Source: MWDF01 sp964577435
GTDB lineage: Bacteria; Bacillota; DTU025; MWDF01
Assembly: GCA_964577435.1 (NCBI GenBank)
Contig: CAZNZD010000001.1
Location: 42,910 to 106,909 of the forward strand
DNA length: 64,000 bases
Direction: 5' to 3'
Each line of letters opens with the position of its first letter. Within the stretch, counting starts at the first letter, position 1. A program made the translations under genes and the position numbers. The notes below the pieces were generated by a model, which was not told the DNA's origin, did no database searches, and saw nothing but the letters and a program-made list of their open reading frames with translations. Positions 52,094-59,531 of this stretch are shown piece by piece.

Positions 52094-53536
52094 ATGGTGC
52101 TAAAGAAGAGAAGGCTCATCATTTTCGTCAGTGCCGCTATCATAGTTGCCACGCTATCGGTGGTACTGCTTGCATTACTGCAAGAAGATAAAATTCCTGA
52201 AGAGGATTTCAGTGAGCTGACATGGACAGAGGCTTTTGTGAAGCTAAACGACACCATGAGCCGTCAATACGCCTTTACCGAATGGAAAGACATTCATTGG
52301 CAGGCGCTTTCAAACACGTATCTTCCCCTAATAGAAGCAGCGCAGACCGAGAATTCATTTGAGGACTATTACATTGCTCTGCGCGCTTATGGCAATGAGA
52401 TTCCTGATGGACATGTCCAGGTGAGCCGAATCACTGAGCTTGATGATAAATACATAGGCGGGAGTTTTGGCTTTACGGTCACGCAGTTAGATGACGAGAA
52501 GGTCATAGTGACCTGGCTTGACCCATCTGGGCCGGCTCTAACCGCTGGGCTGCGAATTGGCGATGAGATTACGGACTGGAACGACCTTCCTATAACCAGT
52601 ACACTTAGGACGGTTTCCACCCTCTTTGCCGGAACCTCAGCCACTGGCGAATTCCTAAAACAGAAACAGCTTGCTTATCTTGTACGTAACCCCATTGGCA
52701 CGGACGTTAAGCTTACGCTCTCCGATTCGCGTTCAATCGTTTTGACCGCTTACGATGACCAAAAGTTGTCCCTCAAAAAGATTTATCCCTATACCGTCGT
52801 GTCGGTGGACAAACTCATGGCTCTGATGGATATGCTTATTGGGAACGAAAACCCCAACCCTGCTATTGAGGGTGTGGTAGAGATGGAGCTGATGGAAGGC
52901 AATATCCTCTACGTTAAGCTTTGGGGACTGCTTGATCTTGACATTAATCAGACTGGAACCCCAGTGTCGACGCTGGGCTTGATGCGCAAGGCGGTTACCT
53001 ATGCCAATGAAAACCAGTGCACCGGGATGATTCTTGACGTCCGCAACAATATAGGCGGACTGGATGATATGGTAGCTGAGATATTGGGATTGTTCTATGA
53101 AGAGAAAACACTGTATGAATACCAATATTATGGTGACCTCGATGATATGACAGTACTTTACATTGAGCCTGAGGCGCAGCGTTTTAGCGGAAATATCATC
53201 GCACTCGTCAACTCTCAATGCGTCAGCAGCGGAGAGGGTGTAGCGCTCGGCATTAAAAACCTTCCCAACGGAGAAACACTGGGCTTTTATGGGACGAACG
53301 GTTCCTTCGGCATGGCTGGCGCCAGAGTGATAATGCCAGGCGGAATCACGGTAGATTATCCTTTTGGACAATCCCTTGATAAAGATAAAATTGTCCAGCT
53401 TGACAGCCGAAACATGACCGGCGGTGTCAGCCCGTCAGTACGTGTCCCCATGACAGCTGAAAACGCATTGCGCATCGCAAACGGCGAGGATGTAGAGCTG
53501 CAGGAGGCACTGCGGATACTTACGAAGCGTGAATAG
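52094..53536 (+). CDS. Membrane-anchored S41-type (C-terminal processing) protease with PDZ domain
   Basis: A 480-residue protein. One membrane segment near the N-terminus (LIIFVSAAIIVATLSVVLLAL) anchors it facing outward. A PDZ-like part lies around residues 125-185 (FTVTQLDDEKVIVTWLDPSG, GLRIGDEITDWN). The S41 core follows: GMILDVRNNIGGLDDMVAEI and ALVNSQCVSSGEGVALGIK, where the serine of SSGEG is the likely nucleophile. The start is ATG 52094 after GGAGGT; an 18-codon upstream extension is rejected. The gene looks more A/T-rich than its neighbours and may be acquired. Confidence 0.87.
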   Translation: MVLKKRRLIIFVSAAIIVATLSVVLLALLQEDKIPEEDFSELTWTEAFVKLNDTMSRQYAFTEWKDIHWQALSNTYLPLIEAAQTENSFEDYYIALRAYGNEIPDGHVQVSRITELDDKYIGGSFGFTVTQLDDEKVIVTWLDPSGPALTAGLRIGDEITDWNDLPITSTLRTVSTLFAGTSATGEFLKQKQLAYLVRNPIGTDVKLTLSDSRSIVLTAYDDQKLSLKKIYPYTVVSVDKLMALMDMLIGNENPNPAIEGVVEMELMEGNILYVKLWGLLDLDINQTGTPVSTLGLMRKAVTYANENQCTGMILDVRNNIGGLDDMVAEILGLFYEEKTLYEYQYYGDLDDMTVLYIEPEAQRFSGNIIALVNSQCVSSGEGVALGIKNLPNGETLGFYGTNGSFGMAGARVIMPGGITVDYPFGQSLDKDKIVQLDSRNMTGGVSPSVRVPMTAENALRIANGEDVELQEALRILTKRE

Positions 53537-53949
53537 CGCATGAACTCTTTCAAGAATAGAAATGGATGGGCAAATAAGCTTCACTTGCAACGGAGGGATT
53601 GATTGGATTTTTGATCTGATGCAATCCGGGAAGAAAACGAGCAACTTGGTCGTAACTAAAGGGAACCCTCTCAATATGCACTATAGCAGATTGAGAGGGT
53701 TCAAATGATTAACAACGCTGCTTAAAAGCGTTCTGGAGTTACGCGACACTAATATCATTGTGGCCTACTAAAAGCGTTCTCTGAGACCAACAAAAATTGG
53801 ACCACACTAAAGGTTTACCTATCAGTGTGGCCTTATTTTGCTTCTGCTTGAAGAGAGTCGAGCACAAATTCACTAATTCTCGTAAATCCCTAAGTTGAAC
53901 CCCCTTCAGCGGAGTGGCTCTTCTTCCCTATTTGCCATTGGCATATGCC
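53537..53949. repeat. Gene-free interval with two hairpins and a direct repeat
   Basis: GAACCCTCTCAAT (53663-53675) and ATTGAGAGGGTTC (53690-53702) form a perfect 13-bp stem. TAAAAGCGTTCT occurs at 53723-53734 and again at 53769-53780. CCACACT (53802-53808) pairs with AGTGTGG (53824-53830), followed by CCTTATTTT, so this second hairpin could terminate plus-strand transcripts. The mix suggests the remains of a mobile element; no coding part is seen. Confidence 0.55.
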
Positions 53950-54396
53950 TTAGGCCTTCTTCGACCGCCTCTGGATATAGATCTCGGCGGCCTGGACAAG
54001 CTTTCCGAAGCCCATGGTCATGGCGCCGCTCATCACGAAGGTAATGAAAATCGCCAGTCCTGCCAGAATCGAGCCCAGTATACCCGAAAACCTGGGCATC
54101 CCGTAATAGTAGTAGCCATAGCCCCTAGAGCCGGCAAGCCCTATGAAGAAGACCACCACGCCCAGCACGGCGCCTCCTGCCACCTGTATAACGCCCAGCA
54201 GGTAGATGAGGTTGGAGAGGCGGAAATGCCTTGCAACCTTGTTTATTATCGCCTCGGGCTCCTTATGGTAAACGCTCTGCGATACGCCCGGCGCGCTCTT
54301 GGGCATCTCCTTGACCTCGGGGTTTACCTGCGCCTTCGGCTCCTCTGCGGTTATGTTCTCGTTCCTTTCGACATCGTCCAAAGAAATCTCCTCCAT
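53950..54396 (-). CDS. Membrane protein of unknown function
   Basis: A 148-residue protein with an acidic, disordered-looking N-terminal third (SLDDVERNENITAEEPKAQV) and two hydrophobic stretches (NLIYLLGVIQVAGGAVLGVVVFFIG and ILGSILAGLAIFITFVMSGA) flanking a tyrosine/glycine-rich loop (GYGYYYYG). It ends in a basic helix. No family recognised. It runs divergently from the peroxiredoxin gene. Confidence 0.7.
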   Translation of the reverse strand: MEEISLDDVERNENITAEEPKAQVNPEVKEMPKSAPGVSQSVYHKEPEAIINKVARHFRLSNLIYLLGVIQVAGGAVLGVVVFFIGLAGSRGYGYYYYGMPRFSGILGSILAGLAIFITFVMSGAMTMGFGKLVQAAEIYIQRRSKKA

Positions 54397-54526
54397 CTAT
54401 ATGCACTTGCTTGTTTACTATGCATTATAACGCCGGGGGAGGCCTACGCGTCACCTGAAGGAAAAGCTGTGAATTAATAGAAGTACTTATTATGGTATCT
54501 GACCGAATAGGAAAGGGGGTCGAAAG

Positions 54527-55246
54527 ATGCCGGAGGAGTTCAAGGCGGGATGCTCGAGGCCCGCGCGCAAGTTACCAGTCCCAATGCAACAGCCGGAATC
54601 CTCGGCTGAAGGACCCAAGGAGGAGATAAGACAGATGATCAAGGTAGGTAAGCCGGCGCCGGATTTCACAGCCACAGCGTTCATAAAGGGCAAGTTCGCG
54701 AACGTGACCCTGTCGGAATACAAAGGCAAGTGGGTTGTCCTTTGTTTCTATCCAGGTGACTTCACCTTCGTCTGAGCGACCGAAGTCTCGGCAGTTGCCG
54801 AGAAATTCGACGAGTTCCAGAGCCTCGGCGTAGAGGTCCTTTCATGCAGCGTAGACAGCCACTTCGTCCACAAGATGTGGAACGACCATGAACTTTCAAA
54901 GATGATAGGAAGAGACATACCGTTCCCCATGCTCTCCGACTCGGGCGGCGAGATAGGGAAGCTTTACGACATATACTCCGAGGAGGACGGGATAGAAACC
55001 CGCGGCCGCTTCATAATAGACCCTGACGGTAACGTCCAGGGCTTCGAAGTGCTTACCCCTCCCGTCGGAAGAAACGTCAGTGAGACGTTAAGGCAAGTCA
55101 GGGCTTTCCAGCATGTCCGCGCCTCAAAGGGCACGGAGGCCACCCCTTCCGGTTGGAAACCTGGCAAGAAGACTCTTAAGCCCTCTCCGGACCTTGTGGG
55201 CAACGTCTGGAAGGTGTGGAGCGTCAAGGAAGCCTTCGACGAATAG
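54527..55246 (+). CDS. Peroxiredoxin with selenocysteine (in-frame TGA) at the peroxidatic position
   Basis: The frame opens at ATG 54527 (GGGGGT seven bases upstream) or ATG 54635 (AAGGAGGAG nine bases upstream) and meets TGA at 54773-54775, where the family motif FTFVCPTE reads FTFV-TGA-ATE. The frame then continues as a complete AhpC/2-Cys-type peroxiredoxin: VEVLSCSVDSHFVHKMWNDH, IGRDIPFPMLSDSGGEIGKL, RGRFIIDPDGNVQGFEVL and WKPGKKTLKPSPDLVG, to TAG 55244-55246. The resolving cysteine is absent (EATP where EVCP is usual), so a reducing partner would be needed. A SECIS-like hairpin follows the TGA. With readthrough the protein is about 239 residues. It would reduce peroxides. Confidence 0.85.
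54776..54803 (+). promoter_or_regulatory. SECIS-like hairpin downstream of the in-frame TGA
   Basis: TCTCGGC (54786-54792) pairs perfectly with GCCGAGA (54797-54803) around loop AGTT. The loop G lies 19 bases after the TGA, within the roughly 16-37 base window described for bacterial SECIS elements, where SelB binds. It overlaps coding sequence, as bacterial SECIS elements do. Confidence 0.7.
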
Positions 55247-55268
55247 GGGAAGAGTAAATCCCTCGCCG

Positions 55269-55297
55269 GGCGGCAGAGCATGCCTTTGCCGCCTTTT
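55269..55297 (+). terminator. Terminator after the peroxiredoxin gene
   Basis: GGCGGCA pairs with TGCCGCC (55287-55293) and TTTT follows directly. Confidence 0.8.
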
Positions 55298-55403
55298 CCA
55301 TGCGCCTTTCGGGCCATCCTCGCATTCTCGCAGGCTGTGCGCTGCATTATTGCATTCGAAGTGGGATAATAATAAGTGACATCAGTCGGGGGAGGTCCTT
55401 CTC

Positions 55404-55901
55404 ATGCTGCAGCTGATTCCTGTGCTGAAGACTCTGGCCGTGGCCACCGCCGGTGGATACATAGGCCATAAGCTGAAGATCCCATCGGGTGCCATGATGG
55501 GCGCCATGGTGGGCGTTGCCGCGGCATCGCTTCTTAAGGTCGACCTAGGTCGGCTGCCCGACATATCGAAGCCGGCAGTGCAGGTGATCCTTGGCGCTAT
55601 CCTGGGATTCGGCCTGAGAAATATCACTCTACAGCAGCTGAGATCCCTTTTCGTGCCGGCTGTGCTCATGATCGGGGTGCTCCTTGCCGCAGGGTTCGCC
55701 ATCGCCTTCATCCTTCACCGCTACTTCGGTTTCGATGTGATGACTGCGATATTCAGCTCCACCCCCGGGGGGATGACGGAGCTTTCCTCGGTAGCCGCCG
55801 AGATGCAGGCAAACGCGCCTATAGTCGCGATAATGCAGCTTTTAAGGCTTGTGAGCGTCCTCCTTCTCGTTACGCCAGTCGCGAAGCTCCTCTCCAGGTA
55901 A
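55404..55901 (+). CDS. AbrB-family membrane protein (single repeat)
   Basis: A 165-residue membrane protein with about five helices. GGYIGHKLKIPSGAMMGAMVGVA and SSTPGGMTELSSVAAEMQAN are the signatures of the AbrB/ammonia-monooxygenase-like duplication family. The usual protein carries two copies of this repeat in about 350 residues; this one has a single copy, as do some relatives. Function is not established; transport or regulation has been proposed for the family. GGGGGAGGT precedes the ATG. Confidence 0.85.
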   Translation: MLQLIPVLKTLAVATAGGYIGHKLKIPSGAMMGAMVGVAAASLLKVDLGRLPDISKPAVQVILGAILGFGLRNITLQQLRSLFVPAVLMIGVLLAAGFAIAFILHRYFGFDVMTAIFSSTPGGMTELSSVAAEMQANAPIVAIMQLLRLVSVLLLVTPVAKLLSR

Positions 55902-55931
55902 GCAGAGGCACCTGCATCATGCTCAATAGTA

Positions 55932-55954
55932 AAGCCGCCCTTTGCGGGCGGCTT
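55932..55954. terminator. Bidirectional terminator between the AbrB-family gene and tRNA-Gln
   Basis: AAGCCGCCC and GGGCGGCTT form a perfect 9-bp stem around TTTGC, between two convergent transcripts. Confidence 0.85.
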
Positions 55955-55965
55955 CATAATGCATT

Positions 55966-56039
55966 TGGCTGGGGAGGCAGGATTCGAACCTGCGGTACAG
56001 GATCCAAAGTCCCGTGCCTTACCGCTTGGCGACTCCCCA
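55966..56039 (-). tRNA. tRNA-Gln (anticodon TTG)
   Basis: The minus strand gives acceptor TGGGGAG/CTCCCCA, D-arm GCCA...AGGC, anticodon loop CTTTGGA (TTG) on stem CGGGA/TCCTG, T-arm GCAGGTTCGAATCCTGC and encoded CCA. Length is 74 nt. Confidence 0.96.
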
Positions 56040-56089
56040 ACAGGAGCATTGAGATTCTACCACAGCGGACAGGCACATTGCATTATCCG

Positions 56090-56374
56090 TTAAGCCCCTT
56101 CCACCTCCTCCGGAGTCTCATCCGGCAGGTTCTTGAAGACGTCTATGATCTTGTGCTCGATTACGTCCCTGAAGTCCTGCCTGATAGGGTGGGCTACGTC
56201 TCTGAACTGGCCGTCTGCGGATTTTCTCGAGGGCATGGCCACGAACAGGCCGTTCTGGCCATCGATGACCTTGATGTCGCGAACTACGAAGCAATCATCG
56301 AATGTAATGGTCGCGATGGCTTTCATCCGGGAATTTGTGACAACCTTCCTGACTCGTACGTCAGTGATGTCCAT
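56090..56374 (-). CDS. spoVG: SpoVG RNA/DNA-binding regulator
   Basis: A 94-residue protein with the family sequence throughout: MDITDVRVRKVVTNSRMKAI, FDDCFVVRDIKVIDGQNGLF, then AMPSRKSADGQFRDVAHPI and a helical tail with DFRDVIEHKIIDVF. SpoVG binds nucleic acid and tunes gene expression in spore formers and non-spore formers alike. ATG 56374 has GGAGGTG upstream; a 26-codon extension is rejected. It lies downstream of ridA, as in B. subtilis (yabJ-spoVG). In B. subtilis glmU follows directly, but here 11 kb intervenes. Confidence 0.95.
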   Translation of the reverse strand: MDITDVRVRKVVTNSRMKAIATITFDDCFVVRDIKVIDGQNGLFVAMPSRKSADGQFRDVAHPIRQDFRDVIEHKIIDVFKNLPDETPEEVEGA

Positions 56375-56493
56375 GAAAGCACCTCCGCTGCAGTACCTTG
56401 GTAGGTGCTTGTATATTTCTATCATTTGCCAAATATATCCTTCTATTTCCAAAGTGAAGGATATGGGGCTTTAGCTGCTGTAATTTCTTGTTT

Positions 56494-56877
56494 CTACTCC
56501 AGTACAATTATCGCTTCGATTTCTACCAGGGCGTCTTTCGGCAGCCTTGCCACCTGAATGGTGGATCTCGCTGGGGCCGGCTCCGGGAAATAGCTCGCAT
56601 AGATCTTGTTCATCGCCCCAAAGTCGTTCATATCCTTAAGGAAGACGGTAGTCTTGACCACGTCCGCCATCGTGCGGCCCTGGGATTCGACTATCCCCTT
56701 GACATTCTCCAGCACCCTTACGGTCTGAGCGTTGATCTCCGTGCCGACGACCTCGCCTGTGGCGGGGTCAAGCGGGGTTTGACCCGATACGAACATCAAT
56801 CCCGGCACCTTAATCGCCTGGCTGTACGGGCCTATGGCCTTGGGTCCCCTGTCAGTGCTTACGGCAGTCTTCTTCAT
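56494..56877 (-). CDS. ridA: RidA family enamine/imine deaminase
   Basis: A 127-residue RidA/YabJ protein that hydrolyses reactive enamines from PLP enzymes such as threonine dehydratase. AIGPYSQAIKVPGLMFVSGQ, PLDPATGEVVGTEINAQT and PAPARSTIQVARLPKDALVEIEAI are signatures; the arginine in ARSTIQV binds the substrate carboxylate. AAGGAGG precedes ATG 56877; an ATG 11 codons upstream is rejected. It ends the tightly spaced series that begins at the sugar kinase. Confidence 0.94.
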   Translation of the reverse strand: MKKTAVSTDRGPKAIGPYSQAIKVPGLMFVSGQTPLDPATGEVVGTEINAQTVRVLENVKGIVESQGRTMADVVKTTVFLKDMNDFGAMNKIYASYFPEPAPARSTIQVARLPKDALVEIEAIIVLE

Positions 56878-56903
56878 GATCCGTCCTCCTTCATTCCTCT
56901 GTG

Positions 56904-57671
56904 CTACCATCTGGCATTCTTTTTAGCCAGCTCCAGGTCCGAGGGCTTGTCTACGTCCATCGCCACGGACGCGTTTCTGATCCTCACCCCGCGGCCTTCA
57001 AGCTTGAACGACTTCCTTGCTATCGCCTCAATCTCCTTTACGGAGATCTTGCCGGTGACGAGCTTGAACAGCATTATGGGGCCAAGGCCAAGCGATATGG
57101 CCATCGCCACCGGGTTCTTCCTCTTCGCGTACATATCGGAGATTATGTCCTTGCGGGCCATTATGGCGTCCTTTGAGGCAAGGAATATGTTAGCTCCGGT
57201 AAGCACGCCGTCTCTGAGCCTTACGTAAGTCCTCTCCCCGCCGGGGTACTCCCTGTCGTAATCCTCCTTGTAGACCAGGGCATAGTAGACTTCGGCCTTA
57301 TCCCGGCCGCAGACTTCGGCCATCTCCCTTATTGCCTCGCCCGTAAGAAGGGGGATGTCGGCGGTGCCTATCACCGCCTTGCTTCCCCTGACCTCCGCCA
57401 GCGCGTTTAAGAGGCTGTCCAGAAGATGCTCCCCCGGTTTCACCAGGGCCACCTTGTCGCCGAACTCCGACAGCGCCGCCTTAAGCTCCTCCGGCCCGCT
57501 GACGACCACGCGGGTTATGATGCCGCTGTCCAGCATCCCCTTAACCACGTACGCCGCCATAGGCCTGCCGTTAATATCTATCAGGGCCTCCCAGCGCTCG
57601 CTCGAGCACTCGGCAAGCTTGCCCTTGTTCACGCCGCCGGCCAGAAGTACCGCTTCCATCATCTCGGCCAT
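56904..57671 (-). CDS. MobA-like nucleotidyltransferase
   Basis: A 255-residue NTP-transferase fold protein. EAVLLAGGVNKGK is the nucleotide loop (a variant of LAGGxSxRMGxxK), WEALIDINGRPMAAYVV continues it, and GTADIPLLTGEAIREM carries the metal-binding DxP motif. Likely it couples CTP or GTP to a phosphorylated substrate. A place beside ispE hints at lipid or isoprenoid precursors, but IspD would have another signature, so the substrate stays open. It sits four bases downstream of the GntR gene. Confidence 0.8.
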   Translation of the reverse strand: MAEMMEAVLLAGGVNKGKLAECSSERWEALIDINGRPMAAYVVKGMLDSGIITRVVVSGPEELKAALSEFGDKVALVKPGEHLLDSLLNALAEVRGSKAVIGTADIPLLTGEAIREMAEVCGRDKAEVYYALVYKEDYDREYPGGERTYVRLRDGVLTGANIFLASKDAIMARKDIISDMYAKRKNPVAMAISLGLGPIMLFKLVTGKISVKEIEAIARKSFKLEGRGVRIRNASVAMDVDKPSDLELAKKNARW

Positions 57672-57675
57672 GTGA

Positions 57676-58380
57676 TCACACTTCTCTTTCCTCGTTAATT
57701 GACATGTGAACCTTCTTCATAACCTCAATGAGGCTGTGCTCAGCGCTTTCCATGTGCATGAGGGCGGCTTGTGCCGCCGCCTCCGGGTCGTGCGCGACAA
57801 TCGCCTTCACAATGGCCCTGTGCTCGTCCATGGCTATGAGCATGCGGCCGGGGTATGAAAGCGACATCGAGCGGTAGCGGTGTATCTGCTCCCTGAGGTT
57901 GGAAAGCATCGTGACAAGCCTCGCGTTTCCCGACGCGTTGAAAAGGATGTCGTGGAATATGATGTCCGACTTCACGACTGCCTCGAGCTCGTGGGTCTTT
58001 ATCTTCAATTCTATGTCGGCAAGCTGCCTTCTAAGCTGCTCCAGCTGTGACTCGCTTATGCGCTCGGCGGCAAGGCGCGCGGCCAGGCTCTCCAGCGTGG
58101 ACCTGATTTCGAACACATCCCGTATCTCCTTCGGGGACAGGCCGGCGACATAGGCGCCCTTCCTCTGCATCATTATGACGAAGCCTTCAAGCTCGAGCTT
58201 CCTTATGGCCTCGCGCACAGGCGTCCTGGAGACTCCCATCTCGTCGGCCAGCTTTATCTCCACAAGCCTCTCCCCGGGGGCTAGCCTTCCGGACACGATG
58301 GCTTCCCTCATCGCCTCGAATACGATCTCCCTGAGGGGCTTGTAGTTGTCCATGTTAAGGATTATTCTTCTCTCATTCAT
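57676..58380 (-). CDS. GntR-family regulator, FCD subgroup
   Basis: A 234-residue transcription factor: winged helix-turn-helix in residues 1-70 (LREIVFEAMREAIVSGRLAP, MGVSRTPVREAIRKLELEGF) and an all-helical FCD ligand domain (IRSTLESLAARLAAERI, HDILFNASGNARLVTML, MDEHRAIVKAIVAHDPEAAA) with metal-binding histidines. It usually senses a carboxylate metabolite. It occupies the place of purR in the B. subtilis cluster. The ATG at 58380 has GAGGTG upstream; a GTG three codons earlier overlaps that site. Confidence 0.92.
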   Translation of the reverse strand: MNERRIILNMDNYKPLREIVFEAMREAIVSGRLAPGERLVEIKLADEMGVSRTPVREAIRKLELEGFVIMMQRKGAYVAGLSPKEIRDVFEIRSTLESLAARLAAERISESQLEQLRRQLADIELKIKTHELEAVVKSDIIFHDILFNASGNARLVTMLSNLREQIHRYRSMSLSYPGRMLIAMDEHRAIVKAIVAHDPEAAAQAALMHMESAEHSLIEVMKKVHMSINEEREV

Positions 58381-58390
58381 AACAATCACC

Positions 58391-59323
58391 TCACCATATC
58401 ATCGGTACCCCGCGCCGTCCGTCCGGCCTCGCGGCCGCGACGAAAGCGCCGCCGAACATCTCCCTTATGCCTGAAGCCGCCCTTTCGGCCTCTGACAAGC
58501 ATCCGAATATGCCGAACACCGCTGAGCCCGAGCCGCTCATGGAGCTTGCGATGGCCCCGAAGGAGAGCATCGCGGCCTTCATGCCGGCGACTTCCGGAAG
58601 CATGCGTTCTGCGTCCTCGTCGAAGTCGTTTCCCGAACACATAAGGGCCCCGCGCACATCCTGCGACGCGAGAAGCTCCAGGAAGCGCCTTGAACGGCTC
58701 ATCTCGGCCGCCGCTAGCGCCTTCTTGGGGCGCTCGTCCCAGGCGGCGTACATGGCTGCCGTGGATAGCCCCTTTTCGGGCTTGGCCAGGAGTATCCCGT
58801 ACTGCCCCATGTCCGGGCCGACGAGCGCCTCGGTCTCTGTGCCCCTGCCTTCTATCAGGGCAAGCCCGCCGGTGAGAAGATAGGGCACGTCGGATCCTAT
58901 CGCGCCTGCCATGTCGCCCAGCTCAGCAGGCAAGAACGGCTTTCCTGCGACCTCGTTCATCAGATGAAGGACCGCAGCCGCATCCGAGCTTCCCCCGCCA
59001 AGGCCTGCCTCAGCCGGTATCCTTTTCACAATCCTGATGACCGCTCCGAACAAGGCTTGCATTCCCTCTTTCGCCGAAAGAGCTCCAAGGAATGCCTGGG
59101 CCGCCCTGTATGCGAGGTTTCCAGCGCCTTCAGGCACCAGGAAGTCCCCCTCGGAGAACAGCCTGATGCCATCGGTCGCGGATATCTTCTCAAGGAACAC
59201 CTCGTCAGAGAGGGAAATCGTCTGCACTACGCTCTCGATGTCGTGGAAGCCATCCGGCCTTCTTGACAGTATGTCGAGAGTGATGTTCACCTTGGCCCTT
59301 GCAAGGCACTTCAATGCGCCCAT
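58391..59323 (-). CDS. ispE: 4-diphosphocytidyl-2-C-methyl-D-erythritol kinase
   Basis: A 310-residue GHMP kinase of the MEP isoprenoid pathway. ARAKVNITLDILSRRPDGFHD is the IspE N-terminus, IPAEAGLGGGSSDAAAVL is the ATP-binding glycine loop, and GSGSAVFGIF the third motif. It phosphorylates the CDP-ME intermediate. In B. subtilis ispE also leads the purR-spoVG-glmU region. The gap to the small membrane gene upstream is 3 bases and to the regulator 10. Confidence 0.94.
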   Translation of the reverse strand: MGALKCLARAKVNITLDILSRRPDGFHDIESVVQTISLSDEVFLEKISATDGIRLFSEGDFLVPEGAGNLAYRAAQAFLGALSAKEGMQALFGAVIRIVKRIPAEAGLGGGSSDAAAVLHLMNEVAGKPFLPAELGDMAGAIGSDVPYLLTGGLALIEGRGTETEALVGPDMGQYGILLAKPEKGLSTAAMYAAWDERPKKALAAAEMSRSRRFLELLASQDVRGALMCSGNDFDEDAERMLPEVAGMKAAMLSFGAIASSMSGSGSAVFGIFGCLSEAERAASGIREMFGGAFVAAARPDGRRGVPMIW

Positions 59324-59326
59324 GGG

Positions 59327-59530
59327 CTACTGGTCCCCGCTCCTGCGCTTATGCGCGAATGCCGCGGCAAGCACCAGAAGAAGCCCCGCCAGAGGATAGT
59401 AGTAGGGCAGATACCTCTTCCCCGTCGTGCCTCCGCCCACCAGATAGACGTAAAGGAACACCATCGCCGTAAGCGCCAGTATCGTCCCCATGAAGAACAT
59501 CACCGTAGCTGCCGTCCTGCTAACCTTCAT
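59327..59530 (-). CDS. Small two-helix membrane protein
   Basis: A 67-residue protein with two hydrophobic helices (TVMFFMGTILALTAMVFLYVYLVGG and YYYPLAGLLLVLAAAFA) and a basic tail. It is packed between the propeller protein (1 base apart) and ispE (3 bases apart), so it is probably translated. No function known. Confidence 0.65.
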   Translation of the reverse strand: MKVSRTAATVMFFMGTILALTAMVFLYVYLVGGGTTGKRYLPYYYPLAGLLLVLAAAFAHKRRSGDQ

Positions 59531-59531
59531 G

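Noticed and set aside
54876..55246. A separate gene for the second half of the peroxiredoxin, starting at an internal ATG near 54875
   Set aside because: The frame is continuous with the first half through the TGA at the active site, so one recoded gene explains it better.
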